From an uncultured Lentisphaeria bacterium (lineage in GTDB: Bacteria > Verrucomicrobiota > Lentisphaeria > JABSQK01 > CAJWLW01), in the NCBI GenBank assembly GCA_913042885.1, contig CAJWLW010000139.1:1-11526 (forward strand): a DNA stretch of 11,526 nucleotides, in the 5' to 3' direction. A program made the position numbers and the translations under genes. The notes under the pieces were generated by a model. It ran no database searches, was not told the origin of the DNA, and saw nothing but the letters and a program-made list of their open reading frames with translations. This document shows, piece after piece, positions 1 through 9,115 of the stretch (position 1 is its first letter; each line of letters opens with the position of its first letter).

Positions 1-51
1 GACGACAAAGACGACAAAGACGACAAAGACGACAATGACGACAATGACGAT
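1..51 (+). repeat. 9-base tandem repeat (GACGACAAA/T)n
   Basis: About five tandem units of GACGACAAA or GACGACAAT are followed by a decayed unit GACGATGAA. The array begins at or before the window edge. The 9-base period keeps a reading frame, so unit-number changes by slippage would lengthen or shorten an acidic protein tail without a frameshift. Confidence 0.8.
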
Positions 52-66
52 GAAGTCAGCGCTTAG
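1..66 (+). CDS. 3' end of an unidentified upstream gene with an acidic repeat tail (partial)
   Basis: Frame 1 is open from the window edge to a TAG at 64-66. It encodes (DDK) three times, (DDN) twice, then DDEVSA and stop. The DNA is a 9-base tandem repeat, GACGACAAA, that decays to GACGACAAT. Frame 1 gives a uniformly acidic tail; frame 3 meets a stop inside the repeat. I infer a C-terminal low-complexity tail of a protein whose body lies outside the window, but too little is present to name a family, and it could be non-coding repeat DNA. The stop is only 9 bases before tRNA-Thr, so the tRNA has no room for a private promoter unless that promoter lies inside this repeat. Confidence 0.35.
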   Translation, partial: DDKDDKDDKDDNDDNDDEVSA

Positions 67-75
67 TGGTTTCGG

Positions 76-151
<76 letters not shown>

Positions 152-204
152 ATTAACAAACGCAAAATACACACACACAAACTAAAGATCGGAGGGCACA
201 TCCA
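152..204 (+). promoter_or_regulatory. A/C-rich tuf leader with strong Shine-Dalgarno
   Basis: Between the tRNA-Thr CCA and the tuf ATG lie 53 bases. Bases 152-190 are almost only A and C with a few T and two G, including a run of alternating A and C, so they should be largely unstructured. The Shine-Dalgarno GGAGGG at 191-196 lies 8 bases before the ATG. After 3' processing of the tRNA, this would leave a short, open leader suited to very high EF-Tu translation. No -10/-35 pair is visible. Confidence 0.6.
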
Positions 205-1407
205 ATGGCCAAAGAAACCTTCGAACGCACCAAGCCGCATGTGAACGTCGGTACCATAGGTCACGTTGACCATGGTAAGACGACGCTGACGGCAGCGATC
301 ACCATGACTTTGTCGGCGGCGCATGGCGGCGACGTGCGGAGTTACGACGATATCGACAACGCGCCTGAAGAGCGTGAGCGCGGTATCACGATCAACACCG
401 CACATGTCGAGTATCAGACTGAGGCGCGCCACTACGCACACGTCGATTGCCCCGGGCATGCTGATTATGTCAAGAACATGATCACCGGCGCTGCGCAGAT
501 GGACGGTGCTATTTTGGTTATTGCGGCGACCGACGGTGCGATGGCGCAGACGCGCGAGCACATCCTGTTGGCTCGCCAGGTCGGCGTGCCGGCGATGACC
601 GTGTTCATCAACAAGGTTGATCAGGTTGACGATCCTGACCTGCTCGAGTTGGTTGAGATGGAAGTGCGCGATCTGCTCAATACCTACGAATACCCGGGCG
701 ACGATGTGCCGGTGATCTTCGGTTCGGCGCTGAAGGCTATGGAAGCGGCCGTCGAGGGTAACACCGAGGGCGAAGAATGCCAGCCGATTCATGACTTGAT
801 GAAGGCGGTTGATGAGTACATTCCGGAGCCGGCGCGCATCCTTGACCAGCCGTTCCTGATGCCGGTCGAAGACGTGTTCTCGATTGAAGGCCGCGGCACT
901 GTGGTGACCGGTCGTATCGAGCGCGGTATCGTCCATACAGGTGACACCGTCGAGATCGTCGGTATCCGTGACACCATATCGACGACGGTGACTGGCGTTG
1001 AGATGTTCCGCAAGATTCTCGACGAGGGCCAGGCTGGCGACAATGTCGGTTGTCTCCTGCGCGGCACCAAGAAGGACGATGTCGAGCGCGGTCAGGTTCT
1101 GGCGATTCCGGGTACAATCAATCCGCACACCAAGTTCACTGCCGAAGTTTACGTGCTCAGCAAGGAAGAGGGTGGCCGTCACACACCGTTCTTCAAGGGG
1201 TATCGTCCGCAGTTCTACTTCCGCACGACGGATGTGACCGGTTCGGTGGAGTTGCCGGAAGGCGTTGAGATGGTCATGCCTGGCGACAACATTTCGATGG
1301 TTGTCGAATTGATCCACCCGATCGCCTTGGAGAAGGCGCTGCGCTTCGCTATCCGCGAGGGCGGGCGTACAGTCGGCGCCGGACGTGTTGCCGATATCAT
1401 TGAGTAA
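205..1407 (+). CDS. tuf: Elongation factor Tu
   Basis: EF-Tu is the GTPase that carries aminoacyl-tRNA to the ribosomal A site. This 400-residue protein is near the usual 394-400. The GTP-binding motifs are all intact: GHVDHGKT (19-26), switch I with RGITI (59-63), DCPGH (81-85), NKVD (136-139) and SAL (174-176). Domain 2 shows [13 protein letters not shown], and domain 3 ends in the conserved [12 protein letters not shown]. The ATG start follows the GGAGGG Shine-Dalgarno and gives the canonical [21 protein letters not shown]-terminus. It sits between tRNA-Thr and rpmG, like tufB-type copies in this operon; whether a second tuf exists elsewhere cannot be seen. A very long open frame on the opposite strand is a codon-bias shadow. 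Confidence 0.99.
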   Translation: MAKETFERTKPHVNVGTIGHVDHGKTTLTAAITMTLSAAHGGDVRSYDDIDNAPEERERGITINTAHVEYQTEARHYAHVDCPGHADYVKNMITGAAQMDGAILVIAATDGAMAQTREHILLARQVGVPAMTVFINKVDQVDDPDLLELVEMEVRDLLNTYEYPGDDVPVIFGSALKAMEAAVEGNTEGEECQPIHDLMKAVDEYIPEPARILDQPFLMPVEDVFSIEGRGTVVTGRIERGIVHTGDTVEIVGIRDTISTTVTGVEMFRKILDEGQAGDNVGCLLRGTKKDDVERGQVLAIPGTINPHTKFTAEVYVLSKEEGGRHTPFFKGYRPQFYFRTTDVTGSVELPEGVEMVMPGDNISMVVELIHPIALEKALRFAIREGGRTVGAGRVADIIE

Positions 1408-1441
1408 GCGACTAAGCTGAAGACAACGTAATGCTGCAAAC

Positions 1442-1466
1442 CCGGGCATGTTTCATACATGTCCGG
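1442..1466 (+). terminator. Hairpin between tuf and rpmG, possible attenuator
   Basis: CCGGGCATG (1442-1450) pairs with CATGTCCGG (1458-1466) over 9 bp with one G-T wobble, and T1451-A1457 adds a tenth pair around loop TTCAT. The bases after it are TGTATTTGC, a poor T-tract. It may be a partial terminator that lowers readthrough from the highly expressed tuf into the rest of the operon, or an mRNA-stabilising 3' end for tuf. The stem is certain from sequence; the role is inferred. Confidence 0.5.
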
Positions 1467-1494
1467 TGTATTTGCTCACCAAAGGCAAGTAGCT

Positions 1495-1647
1495 ATGGCA
1501 CGGGAATTGGCCACTTTGGCGTGCACAGAATGCAAGCGCCGCAACTACACGACGAGGAAGGACAAACGCGCAACTCCGGAGCGTCTGGAGCTTAAGAAGT
1601 ACTGTCCGTTCGAACGTAAGCACACGTTGCATCGCGAGACGCGATAG
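1495..1647 (+). CDS. rpmG: 50S ribosomal protein L33
   Basis: This is a 50-residue protein of the large subunit near the E site. The sequence matches L33 along its whole length: [13 protein letters not shown] at 8-20, then [12 protein letters not shown] and a KHTLHRETR end. The start at ATG 1495 follows AAAGG (1481-1485) and gives the usual [17 protein letters not shown] beginning; a longer upstream frame has no such support. The zinc-ribbon type is incomplete: Cys10 and Cys13 form the first CxxC, Cys37 is present, but the place of the fourth Cys (CPxC) is Glu40. An rpmG before secE-nusG is common in bacteria, although E. coli has it elsewhere. Confidence 0.96.
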   Translation: MARELATLACTECKRRNYTTRKDKRATPERLELKKYCPFERKHTLHRETR

Positions 1648-1676
1648 TGCTGGGGGCGTCAAGAGATGCTGCGAAC

Positions 1677-1752
1677 AGGTGAGTAGCTCAGTTGGTAGAG
1701 CAGCGGTCTCCAAAACCGCAGGTCGTAGGTTCGAGCCCTGCCTCACCTGCCA
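1677..1752 (+). tRNA. tRNA-Trp (anticodon CCA)
   Basis: The cloverleaf is fully paired: acceptor AGGTGAG (1677-1683)/CTCACCT (1742-1748), D arm GCTC/GAGC, anticodon stem GCGGT (1703-1707)/ACCGC (1715-1719) with loop CTCCAAA, so anticodon CCA at 1710-1712 reads UGG. The T arm is GTAGG/CCTGC around TTCGAGC. The discriminator is G1749, as expected for tryptophan tRNAs, and CCA is encoded at 1750-1752. It lies inside the operon between rpmG and secE, a position known from several phyla including Chlamydia, so its maturation should cut the tuf-rpmG transcript from the secE-nusG transcript. Confidence 0.96.
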
Positions 1753-1865
1753 GTCAGGTGGTCACTTTGGTGATTACGGCGGCACGGCAGGGACGAGGGG
1801 GCTTGGCGAGGAGACAGTTCAGGTAGGTCGCTAAGAAACTGAATCAGGGCAACGAGAGCCGGCAG
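1753..1865 (+). other. tRNA-Trp to secE spacer
   Basis: These 113 bases hold no credible gene. The first six bases of CAGGTG at 1755-1760 are complementary to CACCTG at 1744-1749 in the tRNA 3' acceptor strand, so a trailer hairpin with loop CCAGT can compete with the mature fold. Bases 1753-1772 resemble 4912-4931 in the rplL-rpoB spacer at 17 of 20 positions. The secE ribosome site is weak (GAGAG at 1854-1858). No promoter is evident. Confidence 0.5.
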
Positions 1866-2057
1866 ATGAAACGAATCATTCCCAAAATCCGGGAATACTA
1901 CGGCGAAACCGTGCAGGAAGTCAAGAAGTGCACGTGGCCGACGAAAGACGAGTTGATTGAGACCACGGTCGTTGTGATCGTCGGTGTGATTGCTCTCTCG
2001 TTATTCATCGCGCTGGCGGACCGTGTTATGAAACTAATCATCGACTCACTGATGTGA
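1866..2057 (+). CDS. secE: Protein translocase subunit SecE
   Basis: SecE is the small essential subunit that clamps SecY in the inner-membrane translocon. This 63-residue, single-membrane-span form is the common bacterial short type, not the three-span E. coli form. An amphipathic N-terminal helix (about 5-20) leads into the conserved KCTWPTKDEL (21-30), followed by one hydrophobic segment at about 33-51 (TTVVVIVGVIALSLFIAL) and a short C-terminal tail. The start at ATG 1866 is the only one giving the family N-terminus. Its TGA overlaps the nusG ATG, which suggests coupled translation. Confidence 0.95.
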   Translation: MKRIIPKIREYYGETVQEVKKCTWPTKDELIETTVVVIVGVIALSLFIALADRVMKLIIDSLM

Positions 2058-2686
2058 TGGAAAGCAATACTGAAACAATCGAAAGCGGATCGTCGGACGA
2101 AATGAACGATGTCGATGTCGCCGCCGAAGAACAGCAGGCGAGCGGCGACTGGTACGTCGTACAGACGTTGTCGGGCCAGGAGATGAAGGCGCAGGAGAGC
2201 ATCGAACGTCGGCGAACGCTCGAGGAAGTTGACGACGTTGTCTTCAAGGCGCTGGTGCCGATGGAGAAGGTCACCGAAATCAAGCAGGGCAAGAAGACGA
2301 CGGTGAACAAGAAGCTCTATCCGGGCTACATCCTGATCAACATGACGCTCCATGACGAACAGCGCAACATCCATGAGCGCGTCTGGAATTTCATCAACGA
2401 TACCTTGGGAATCATTGGTTTCATTGGTCGGAACCCGCAGCCTCTAAGCGAAGAGGAAGTCACGGAAATTCTGGCGCAGCTCGAGCGCGACGAGGAGGCT
2501 GCACGGCCGAAGATCGAATATGAGATCGGTGAGGCGGTCAAGATCAAGGATGGTCCCTTCCAGAGCTGTGAAGGCAAGATCGAAGAGATTGATCCGCATC
2601 GTGGTCGTTTGAAACTTTCCGTTTCCATATTCGGGCGCTCGGCGCCGGTGGAAGTGGAGTACTGGCAGGTGGAGCGCGACGAGTAG
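2057..2686 (+). CDS. nusG: Transcription termination/antitermination protein NusG
   Basis: NusG binds RNA polymerase, suppresses pausing and links it to Rho or the ribosome. The 209-residue product has an NGN domain from about residue 31 ([20 protein letters not shown], then [11 protein letters not shown]) and a C-terminal KOW domain at about 157-190 ([13 protein letters not shown]...). Residues 1-30 are an acidic, Ser/Glu/Asp-rich extension ahead of the conserved WYVV, longer than in E. coli. The start is ATG 2057, overlapping the secE stop as TGATG; GTG 2054 would add one residue and cannot be excluded, and ATG 2102 is a shorter alternative. No Shine-Dalgarno is visible, so expression probably depends on coupling to secE. 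Confidence 0.96.
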   Translation: MESNTETIESGSSDEMNDVDVAAEEQQASGDWYVVQTLSGQEMKAQESIERRRTLEEVDDVVFKALVPMEKVTEIKQGKKTTVNKKLYPGYILINMTLHDEQRNIHERVWNFINDTLGIIGFIGRNPQPLSEEEVTEILAQLERDEEAARPKIEYEIGEAVKIKDGPFQSCEGKIEEIDPHRGRLKLSVSIFGRSAPVEVEYWQVERDE

Positions 2687-2706
2687 TCGCGCCGGGAAAT
2701 GCAACG

Positions 2707-2743
2707 CTTTGTGGGAGGGTGCCTGCCGATCCGCACCACAAAG
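2707..2743 (+). promoter_or_regulatory. Putative ribosomal protein L1 binding site in the rplK leader
   Basis: CTTTGTGG (2707-2714) pairs perfectly with CCACAAAG (2736-2743), an 8-bp stem. The 5' side continues GAGGG, making GTGGGAGG, and the 3' side is preceded by GCA; TGC (2720-2722) can pair with GCA (2733-2735), leaving an asymmetric internal loop. This reproduces the L1 site of 23S rRNA, where GGTGGGAGGCT faces ATACCACC, and matches known rplK leader operators. It ends 17 bases before rplK and just ahead of its Shine-Dalgarno, so bound L1 would block rplK and, through overlap, rplA. Sequence and position are seen; binding is inferred. Confidence 0.75.
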
Positions 2744-2750
2744 ACGGTAT

Positions 2751-2757
2751 GAGGTGG
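2751..2757 (+). promoter_or_regulatory. rplK Shine-Dalgarno that decides the start
   Basis: GAGGTGG at 2751-2757 matches the anti-Shine-Dalgarno complement GAGGTG and fits ATG 2761. The reading frame is open further upstream, but using any earlier codon would translate through the L1-type hairpin and would not give the family N-terminus. Confidence 0.75.
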
Positions 2758-2760
2758 CTA

Positions 2761-3186
2761 ATGGCCAAGAAAGTAACAGGTACGATTCGTTTGCAGATTC
2801 CTGCGGGCCAGGCGAACCCGGCACCCCCGGTGGGGCCGGCGCTCGGTCAGGCCGGCGTCAACATCATGGAGTTCTGCAAGCAGTTCAACGCCGCTACCCA
2901 GTCCAGCACGGGCTTGATCATCCCTGTGGTGATCAGCGTTTATCAGGACCGGTCGTTCACGTTTATCACCAAGTCGCCGCCGGCAGCTGTGTTGCTGAAG
3001 AAAGCGGCAGGGCTCGCTGCGGGTGCTAGCACCCCTGGGCGTGAGGAGGTGGGAACTGTGACCCGTGCCCAGTGTCTTGAGATTGCCCGGACGAAGATGG
3101 AAGACTTGAACGCGCGGGACGACGACGCGGCGATCGCGATCATCGCCGGCACTGCGCGCAGCATGGGGATCATTGTAGATGGGTAG
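2761..3186 (+). CDS. rplK: 50S ribosomal protein L11
   Basis: L11 builds the GTPase-associated centre with 23S rRNA helices 43-44 and is where thiostrepton acts. This 141-residue protein is the usual length (E. coli 142). The N-terminal domain shows [20 protein letters not shown] and the proline signature [10 protein letters not shown] (21-30), with Pro23 and Pro26 intact. The C-terminal RNA-binding domain ends in [15 protein letters not shown] 2761 is chosen because it follows the GAGGTGG site and gives the canonical MAKKV start. Its last 8 bases overlap the start of rplA. Translation is probably repressed by L1 through the upstream hairpin. Confidence 0.98.
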   Translation: MAKKVTGTIRLQIPAGQANPAPPVGPALGQAGVNIMEFCKQFNAATQSSTGLIIPVVISVYQDRSFTFITKSPPAAVLLKKAAGLAAGASTPGREEVGTVTRAQCLEIARTKMEDLNARDDDAAIAIIAGTARSMGIIVDG

Positions 3187-3874
3187 GCCAGGCAAGCGAT
3201 ATAAGGCACAGCAGGAGTTGTTTGATCGGGCATCGTTCTACGCGTTAGGCGATGCTGTCGATATCCTCCAGAAAATGCCAAAGACGAAGTTCGATGAAAC
3301 CGTCGACGTAGTGTTTCGCCTGGGTATCGATCCGCGTCAATCGGATCAGGCAATCCGTGGCGCCGTTGCGTTGCCGCATGGCACCGGTAGGACGGTGCGC
3401 GTCATAGTCATTGCGGACGGACCGGCGGCTGACGTTGCCCGTGAGGCCGGCGCCGACGAGGTTGGTTTCGAGGAGTTGCTTGAGCGTATCAAGGGTGGCT
3501 GGCTCGATTTCGACGTGATGATTGCCACCCCGGACGCGATGCAGAAGGTCCGCACTCTGGGACGTGTACTTGGGCCGCGCGGCCTGATGCCCAATCCGAA
3601 GACCGGCACAGTCAGTGATACCCCCGGAGACGCGGTCAAAGAGGCCAAGGCGGGACGTATCGAATACCGTACGGACAAGGGCGGTATCGTACACGTGCCG
3701 GTCGGCAAGGTATCGTTCGAGCGTCAGGCGCTGATCGAGAACACCGAGTTAGTCATCGGTGTACTGCAACGGGCGCGCCCGCCAAGCACCAAGGGGGTGT
3801 ACATGCTCAGCTGTACGATTTCCTCAACCATGAGCCCGGGCGTCCGTATCGATACCCGCGCGCTGGGAGGGTGA
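3179..3874 (+). CDS. rplA: 50S ribosomal protein L1
   Basis: L1 forms the mobile stalk that guides deacylated tRNA out of the E site, and in many bacteria it represses its own operon. This 231-residue copy has normal length. The N-terminus [10 protein letters not shown], the [16 protein letters not shown] strand and the family signature [20 protein letters not shown] (about 136-155) are present. ATG 3179 overlaps the end of rplK by 8 bases with no independent Shine-Dalgarno, so translation should be coupled. That makes the single L1 site before rplK enough to control both genes. The 3' end encodes LGG-stop and supplies the Shine-Dalgarno of rplJ. Confidence 0.98.
   Translation: MGRPGKRYKAQQELFDRASFYALGDAVDILQKMPKTKFDETVDVVFRLGIDPRQSDQAIRGAVALPHGTGRTVRVIVIADGPAADVAREAGADEVGFEELLERIKGGWLDFDVMIATPDAMQKVRTLGRVLGPRGLMPNPKTGTVSDTPGDAVKEAKAGRIEYRTDKGGIVHVPVGKVSFERQALIENTELVIGVLQRARPPSTKGVYMLSCTISSTMSPGVRIDTRALGG
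3865..3870 (+). promoter_or_regulatory. rplJ Shine-Dalgarno inside the end of rplA
   Basis: GGGAGG (3865-3870) lies in the last codons of rplA. It is six bases before GTG 3877, an ideal distance, but directly abuts GTG 3871. The site therefore selects GTG 3877 as the rplJ start. Confidence 0.75.
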
Positions 3875-3876
3875 TT

Positions 3877-4413
3877 GTGGCAGAAGAACGAAGAATTGAA
3901 AAGGTTATGATGGCTGACTACGCGAGCGACATCGTACGCGAGTCGGACTATGTCTATTTCATCACATACATCGGCATCGATGTTGCCGGCTTCAGCGATT
4001 TTCGCAATAAACTGGTTGACGTGGGTGTCGAGTGCAAGGTCATGAAGAACTCCTTCATCGGGCTCGGTCTTGGGAACAGCGACATCGAGCTGCCCGACGG
4101 GTTCAGCTTAACAGGTGACACGGCTGTTGTGTTTGGCCATGGCGACCCTTGTCCGCCGGCGAAAGTGATCAAGGAGTTCGGCAAGGCCCACGAGTGCATC
4201 AGCTTCAAGGCTGCTGTTGTCGATGGCAGTTTAGTGTCTGCTCAGCAGGCACAGGCGGTGGCGGATCTACCGTCGAAGGAAGTGCTGCAGGCTCAGTTGC
4301 TCGGGATCATGCTGGCACCGGCACAGAACCTGGTGAATCTGTTGAACCAGAGCGTTGCGCAGTTCGTTGATGTAATCAAAGCGTATCAGGATAAACTCGA
4401 AAAAGAATCATAA
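3877..4413 (+). CDS. rplJ: 50S ribosomal protein L10
   Basis: L10 anchors L7/L12 dimers to the ribosomal stalk base. The product, 178 residues from GTG 3877, begins MAEERRIEKVMMADYASDIV and has the L10 pattern: an N-terminal rRNA-binding domain with YIGIDVAGFSDFRNKL and KVMKNSFIGLGL, then a C-terminal helix (NLLNQSVAQFVDVIKAYQDK) that would dock L7/L12. GTG 3877 is preferred because of its well-spaced GGGAGG. GTG 3871 overlaps the rplA stop and has no spacing; ATG 3907 or 3910 would cut the first helix. The gap to rplA is two bases, so there is no room for the L10 leader found between these genes in many bacteria. Confidence 0.95.
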   Translation: MAEERRIEKVMMADYASDIVRESDYVYFITYIGIDVAGFSDFRNKLVDVGVECKVMKNSFIGLGLGNSDIELPDGFSLTGDTAVVFGHGDPCPPAKVIKEFGKAHECISFKAAVVDGSLVSAQQAQAVADLPSKEVLQAQLLGIMLAPAQNLVNLLNQSVAQFVDVIKAYQDKLEKES

Positions 4414-4416
4414 AAC

Positions 4417-4424
4417 GGAGGTGA
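4417..4424 (+). promoter_or_regulatory. Near-consensus Shine-Dalgarno of rplL
   Basis: GGAGGTGA at 4417-4424 is complementary to eight bases of the 16S rRNA 3' end and ends three bases before ATG 4428. It is the strongest ribosome site in the window, in line with L7/L12 being needed in several copies per ribosome while L10 is needed once. Confidence 0.8.
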
Positions 4425-4427
4425 ACT

Positions 4428-4844
4428 ATGTCTGAAGAAGAAGCCACTGTGGAATTGACGCCGGAACAGGAACAAATCGTTTCGGCAGTTGAAAATATGA
4501 AGGTGATTGACGTCGCCAATCTTGTCAAAGCACTTGAGGACCGTCTCGGCGTAAAGGCTGCGACTGGCGGCGGCATGATGATGCCGATGCCCGGTGGCGG
4601 CGGCGATAGTGGCGACGCAGCTGCTGAGGAGAAAACCGAGTTTGATGTCATTCTGACCGGTATTGGCGAAAAGAAAATCGCTGTCATCAAGGAAGTTCGC
4701 GCCATCACTGGGCTTGGCCTCAAGGATGCCAAGGAATTGGTGGACAGTGCGCCGAAGCCTGTCAAGGAAGGCGTGGCCCAGGATGAAGCGGACGAGATCA
4801 AGAAAAAGCTCGAGGATGCGGGCGCGTCGGTCGAACTGAAGTAA
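4428..4844 (+). CDS. rplL: 50S ribosomal protein L7/L12
   Basis: L7/L12 is the multi-copy stalk protein that recruits EF-Tu and EF-G. The 138-residue product has the N-terminal dimer/L10-binding domain (about 10-44, [20 protein letters not shown]), a flexible hinge, and the C-terminal factor-binding domain (about 70-138) with [20 protein letters not shown] and [12 protein letters not shown]. It is longer than E. coli L7/L12 (about 121), mainly by its acidic N-terminus and hinge. The hinge (about 46-68) is odd: instead of the usual Ala-rich linker it reads [13 protein letters not shown] and then DSGDAAAEE. The start is set by the strong GGAGGTGA. Confidence 0.98.
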   Translation: MSEEEATVELTPEQEQIVSAVENMKVIDVANLVKALEDRLGVKAATGGGMMMPMPGGGGDSGDAAAEEKTEFDVILTGIGEKKIAVIKEVRAITGLGLKDAKELVDSAPKPVKEGVAQDEADEIKKKLEDAGASVELK

Positions 4845-4858
4845 GATCAACAGACATC

Positions 4859-4871
4859 GGCCCGCAGGGCC
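4859..4871 (+). promoter_or_regulatory. GC-rich hairpin after rplL
   Basis: GGCCC (4859-4863) and GGGCC (4867-4871) form a perfect 5-bp stem with loop GCA, 14 bases after the rplL stop. It is followed by TTAACAC rather than a T-run. Likely a 3'-end stabiliser or weak attenuator of the rplKAJL part. Confidence 0.45.
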
Positions 4872-4885
4872 TTAACACTGAGCCA

Positions 4886-5042
4886 TGGCGAACTGGTATC
4901 CTACCGGTTGCGTCAGGTGGTAATTTCGGTGCCGGAGACCACATCCCAGCGGTTTCTGGCTACCGGGTTTCAAGGCAAGGATGGAGAGCGGCGGTTCGTA
5001 GCCGCTGGATGTCATGTCGGCGAAGCGCGGTATTCCGATACT
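4886..5042 (+). repeat. Candidate degenerate dispersed palindromic repeat (TGILPV type)
   Basis: The segment opens with an 8-bp palindrome, AACTGGTA (4891-4898) TCC TACCGGTT (4902-4909), one wobble. The frame starting at 4886 reads W-R-T-G-I-L-P-V and stays open to a TAA at 5045-5047. From memory, palindromic spacer repeats whose translation gives TGILPV are very numerous in Verrucomicrobiota, Lentisphaerota and Planctomycetota genomes and are often wrongly annotated as small proteins. A second perfect palindrome, AGCGGC (4987-4992)/GCCGCT (5001-5006), belongs to the same stretch. The borders are approximate, and copy number cannot be tested from one window. Confidence 0.4.
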
Positions 5043-5056
5043 GTTAATTCACGCTG

Positions 5057-5086
5057 GAGATAGCGGTCATGCCCTGCCGTTATCTC
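5057..5086 (+). promoter_or_regulatory. Ten-bp hairpin in the rpoB leader
   Basis: GAGATAGCGG (5057-5066) pairs with CCGTTATCTC (5077-5086) over 10 bp with one G-T wobble and a 10-base loop. It lies 49 bases before rpoB and is the longest stem in the spacer. It is followed by GAACAGCC, not a T-run, so it is not a standard terminator. A processing site or a leader element controlling rpoBC is plausible; this is inference. Confidence 0.5.
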
Positions 5087-5135
5087 GAACAGCCAAATCC
5101 GTTGGGGCGGCACAGCCGGGAATTTGAGATCATAT

Positions 5136-9014
<3,879 letters not shown>

Positions 9015-9043
9015 TAGCTTCGGGCGACAACCGTTGAATTTGT

Positions 9044-9074
9044 GCTTGCAGCCGCATCCGGCGGCCGGACAAGC
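9044..9074 (+). promoter_or_regulatory. Hairpin in the rpoB-rpoC spacer
   Basis: GCTTG (9044-9048) pairs with CAAGC (9070-9074). Inside it, either TCCGG (9057-9061)/CCGGA (9065-9069) or GCCGC (9051-9055)/GCGGC (9061-9065) can form; the two inner stems exclude each other. A TTTTT run lies at 9081-9085, too far from the stem for a standard terminator. Since rpoC must be expressed, this is more likely an mRNA processing or stability element than a terminator. Confidence 0.45.
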
Positions 9075-9115
9075 TTGACATTTTTACACAAGACAATGAC
9101 ACGCGAGGAGACAAG

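Larger units (their letters stand above)
4845..5135 (+). other. 291-base structured spacer between rplL and rpoB
   Basis: No credible gene lies here. Five hairpins are readable: 4859-4871, 4891-4909, 4917-4942, 4987-5006 and 5057-5086. Codon-like continuity in one frame over 4886-5047 is explained below as a likely dispersed repeat. In E. coli this spacer holds an attenuator and an RNase III site that lower rpoBC expression relative to rplJL; the hairpins here could do the same, but no T-rich terminator and no convincing promoter is seen. Confidence 0.6.

Noticed and set aside
2719..2760. Upstream extension of rplK by 14 codons
   Set aside because: It would run through the L1-type hairpin and add residues absent from the L11 family; ATG 2761 has its own ribosome site.
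3871..3876. GTG 3871 as rplJ start (4-base overlap with the rplA stop)
   Set aside because: The GGGAGG ribosome site directly abuts it, leaving no spacing; GTG 3877 has ideal spacing.
4885..4923. 12-codon leader peptide MANWYPTGCVRW with two Trp before rpoB
   Set aside because: It has no Shine-Dalgarno and lies in the palindrome of the likely dispersed repeat; Trp codons are too few and the gene downstream has no link to tryptophan.
4845..5135. A sigma70-type promoter for rpoBC in the rplL-rpoB spacer
   Set aside because: TATTCC and GATACT near 5031-5042 resemble -10 boxes weakly, but no matching -35 was found at the right distance.
9075..9080. Perfect TTGACA as a -35 box for rpoC
   Set aside because: No acceptable -10 hexamer occurs 16-18 bases downstream (GACACG region), so a promoter is not supported.
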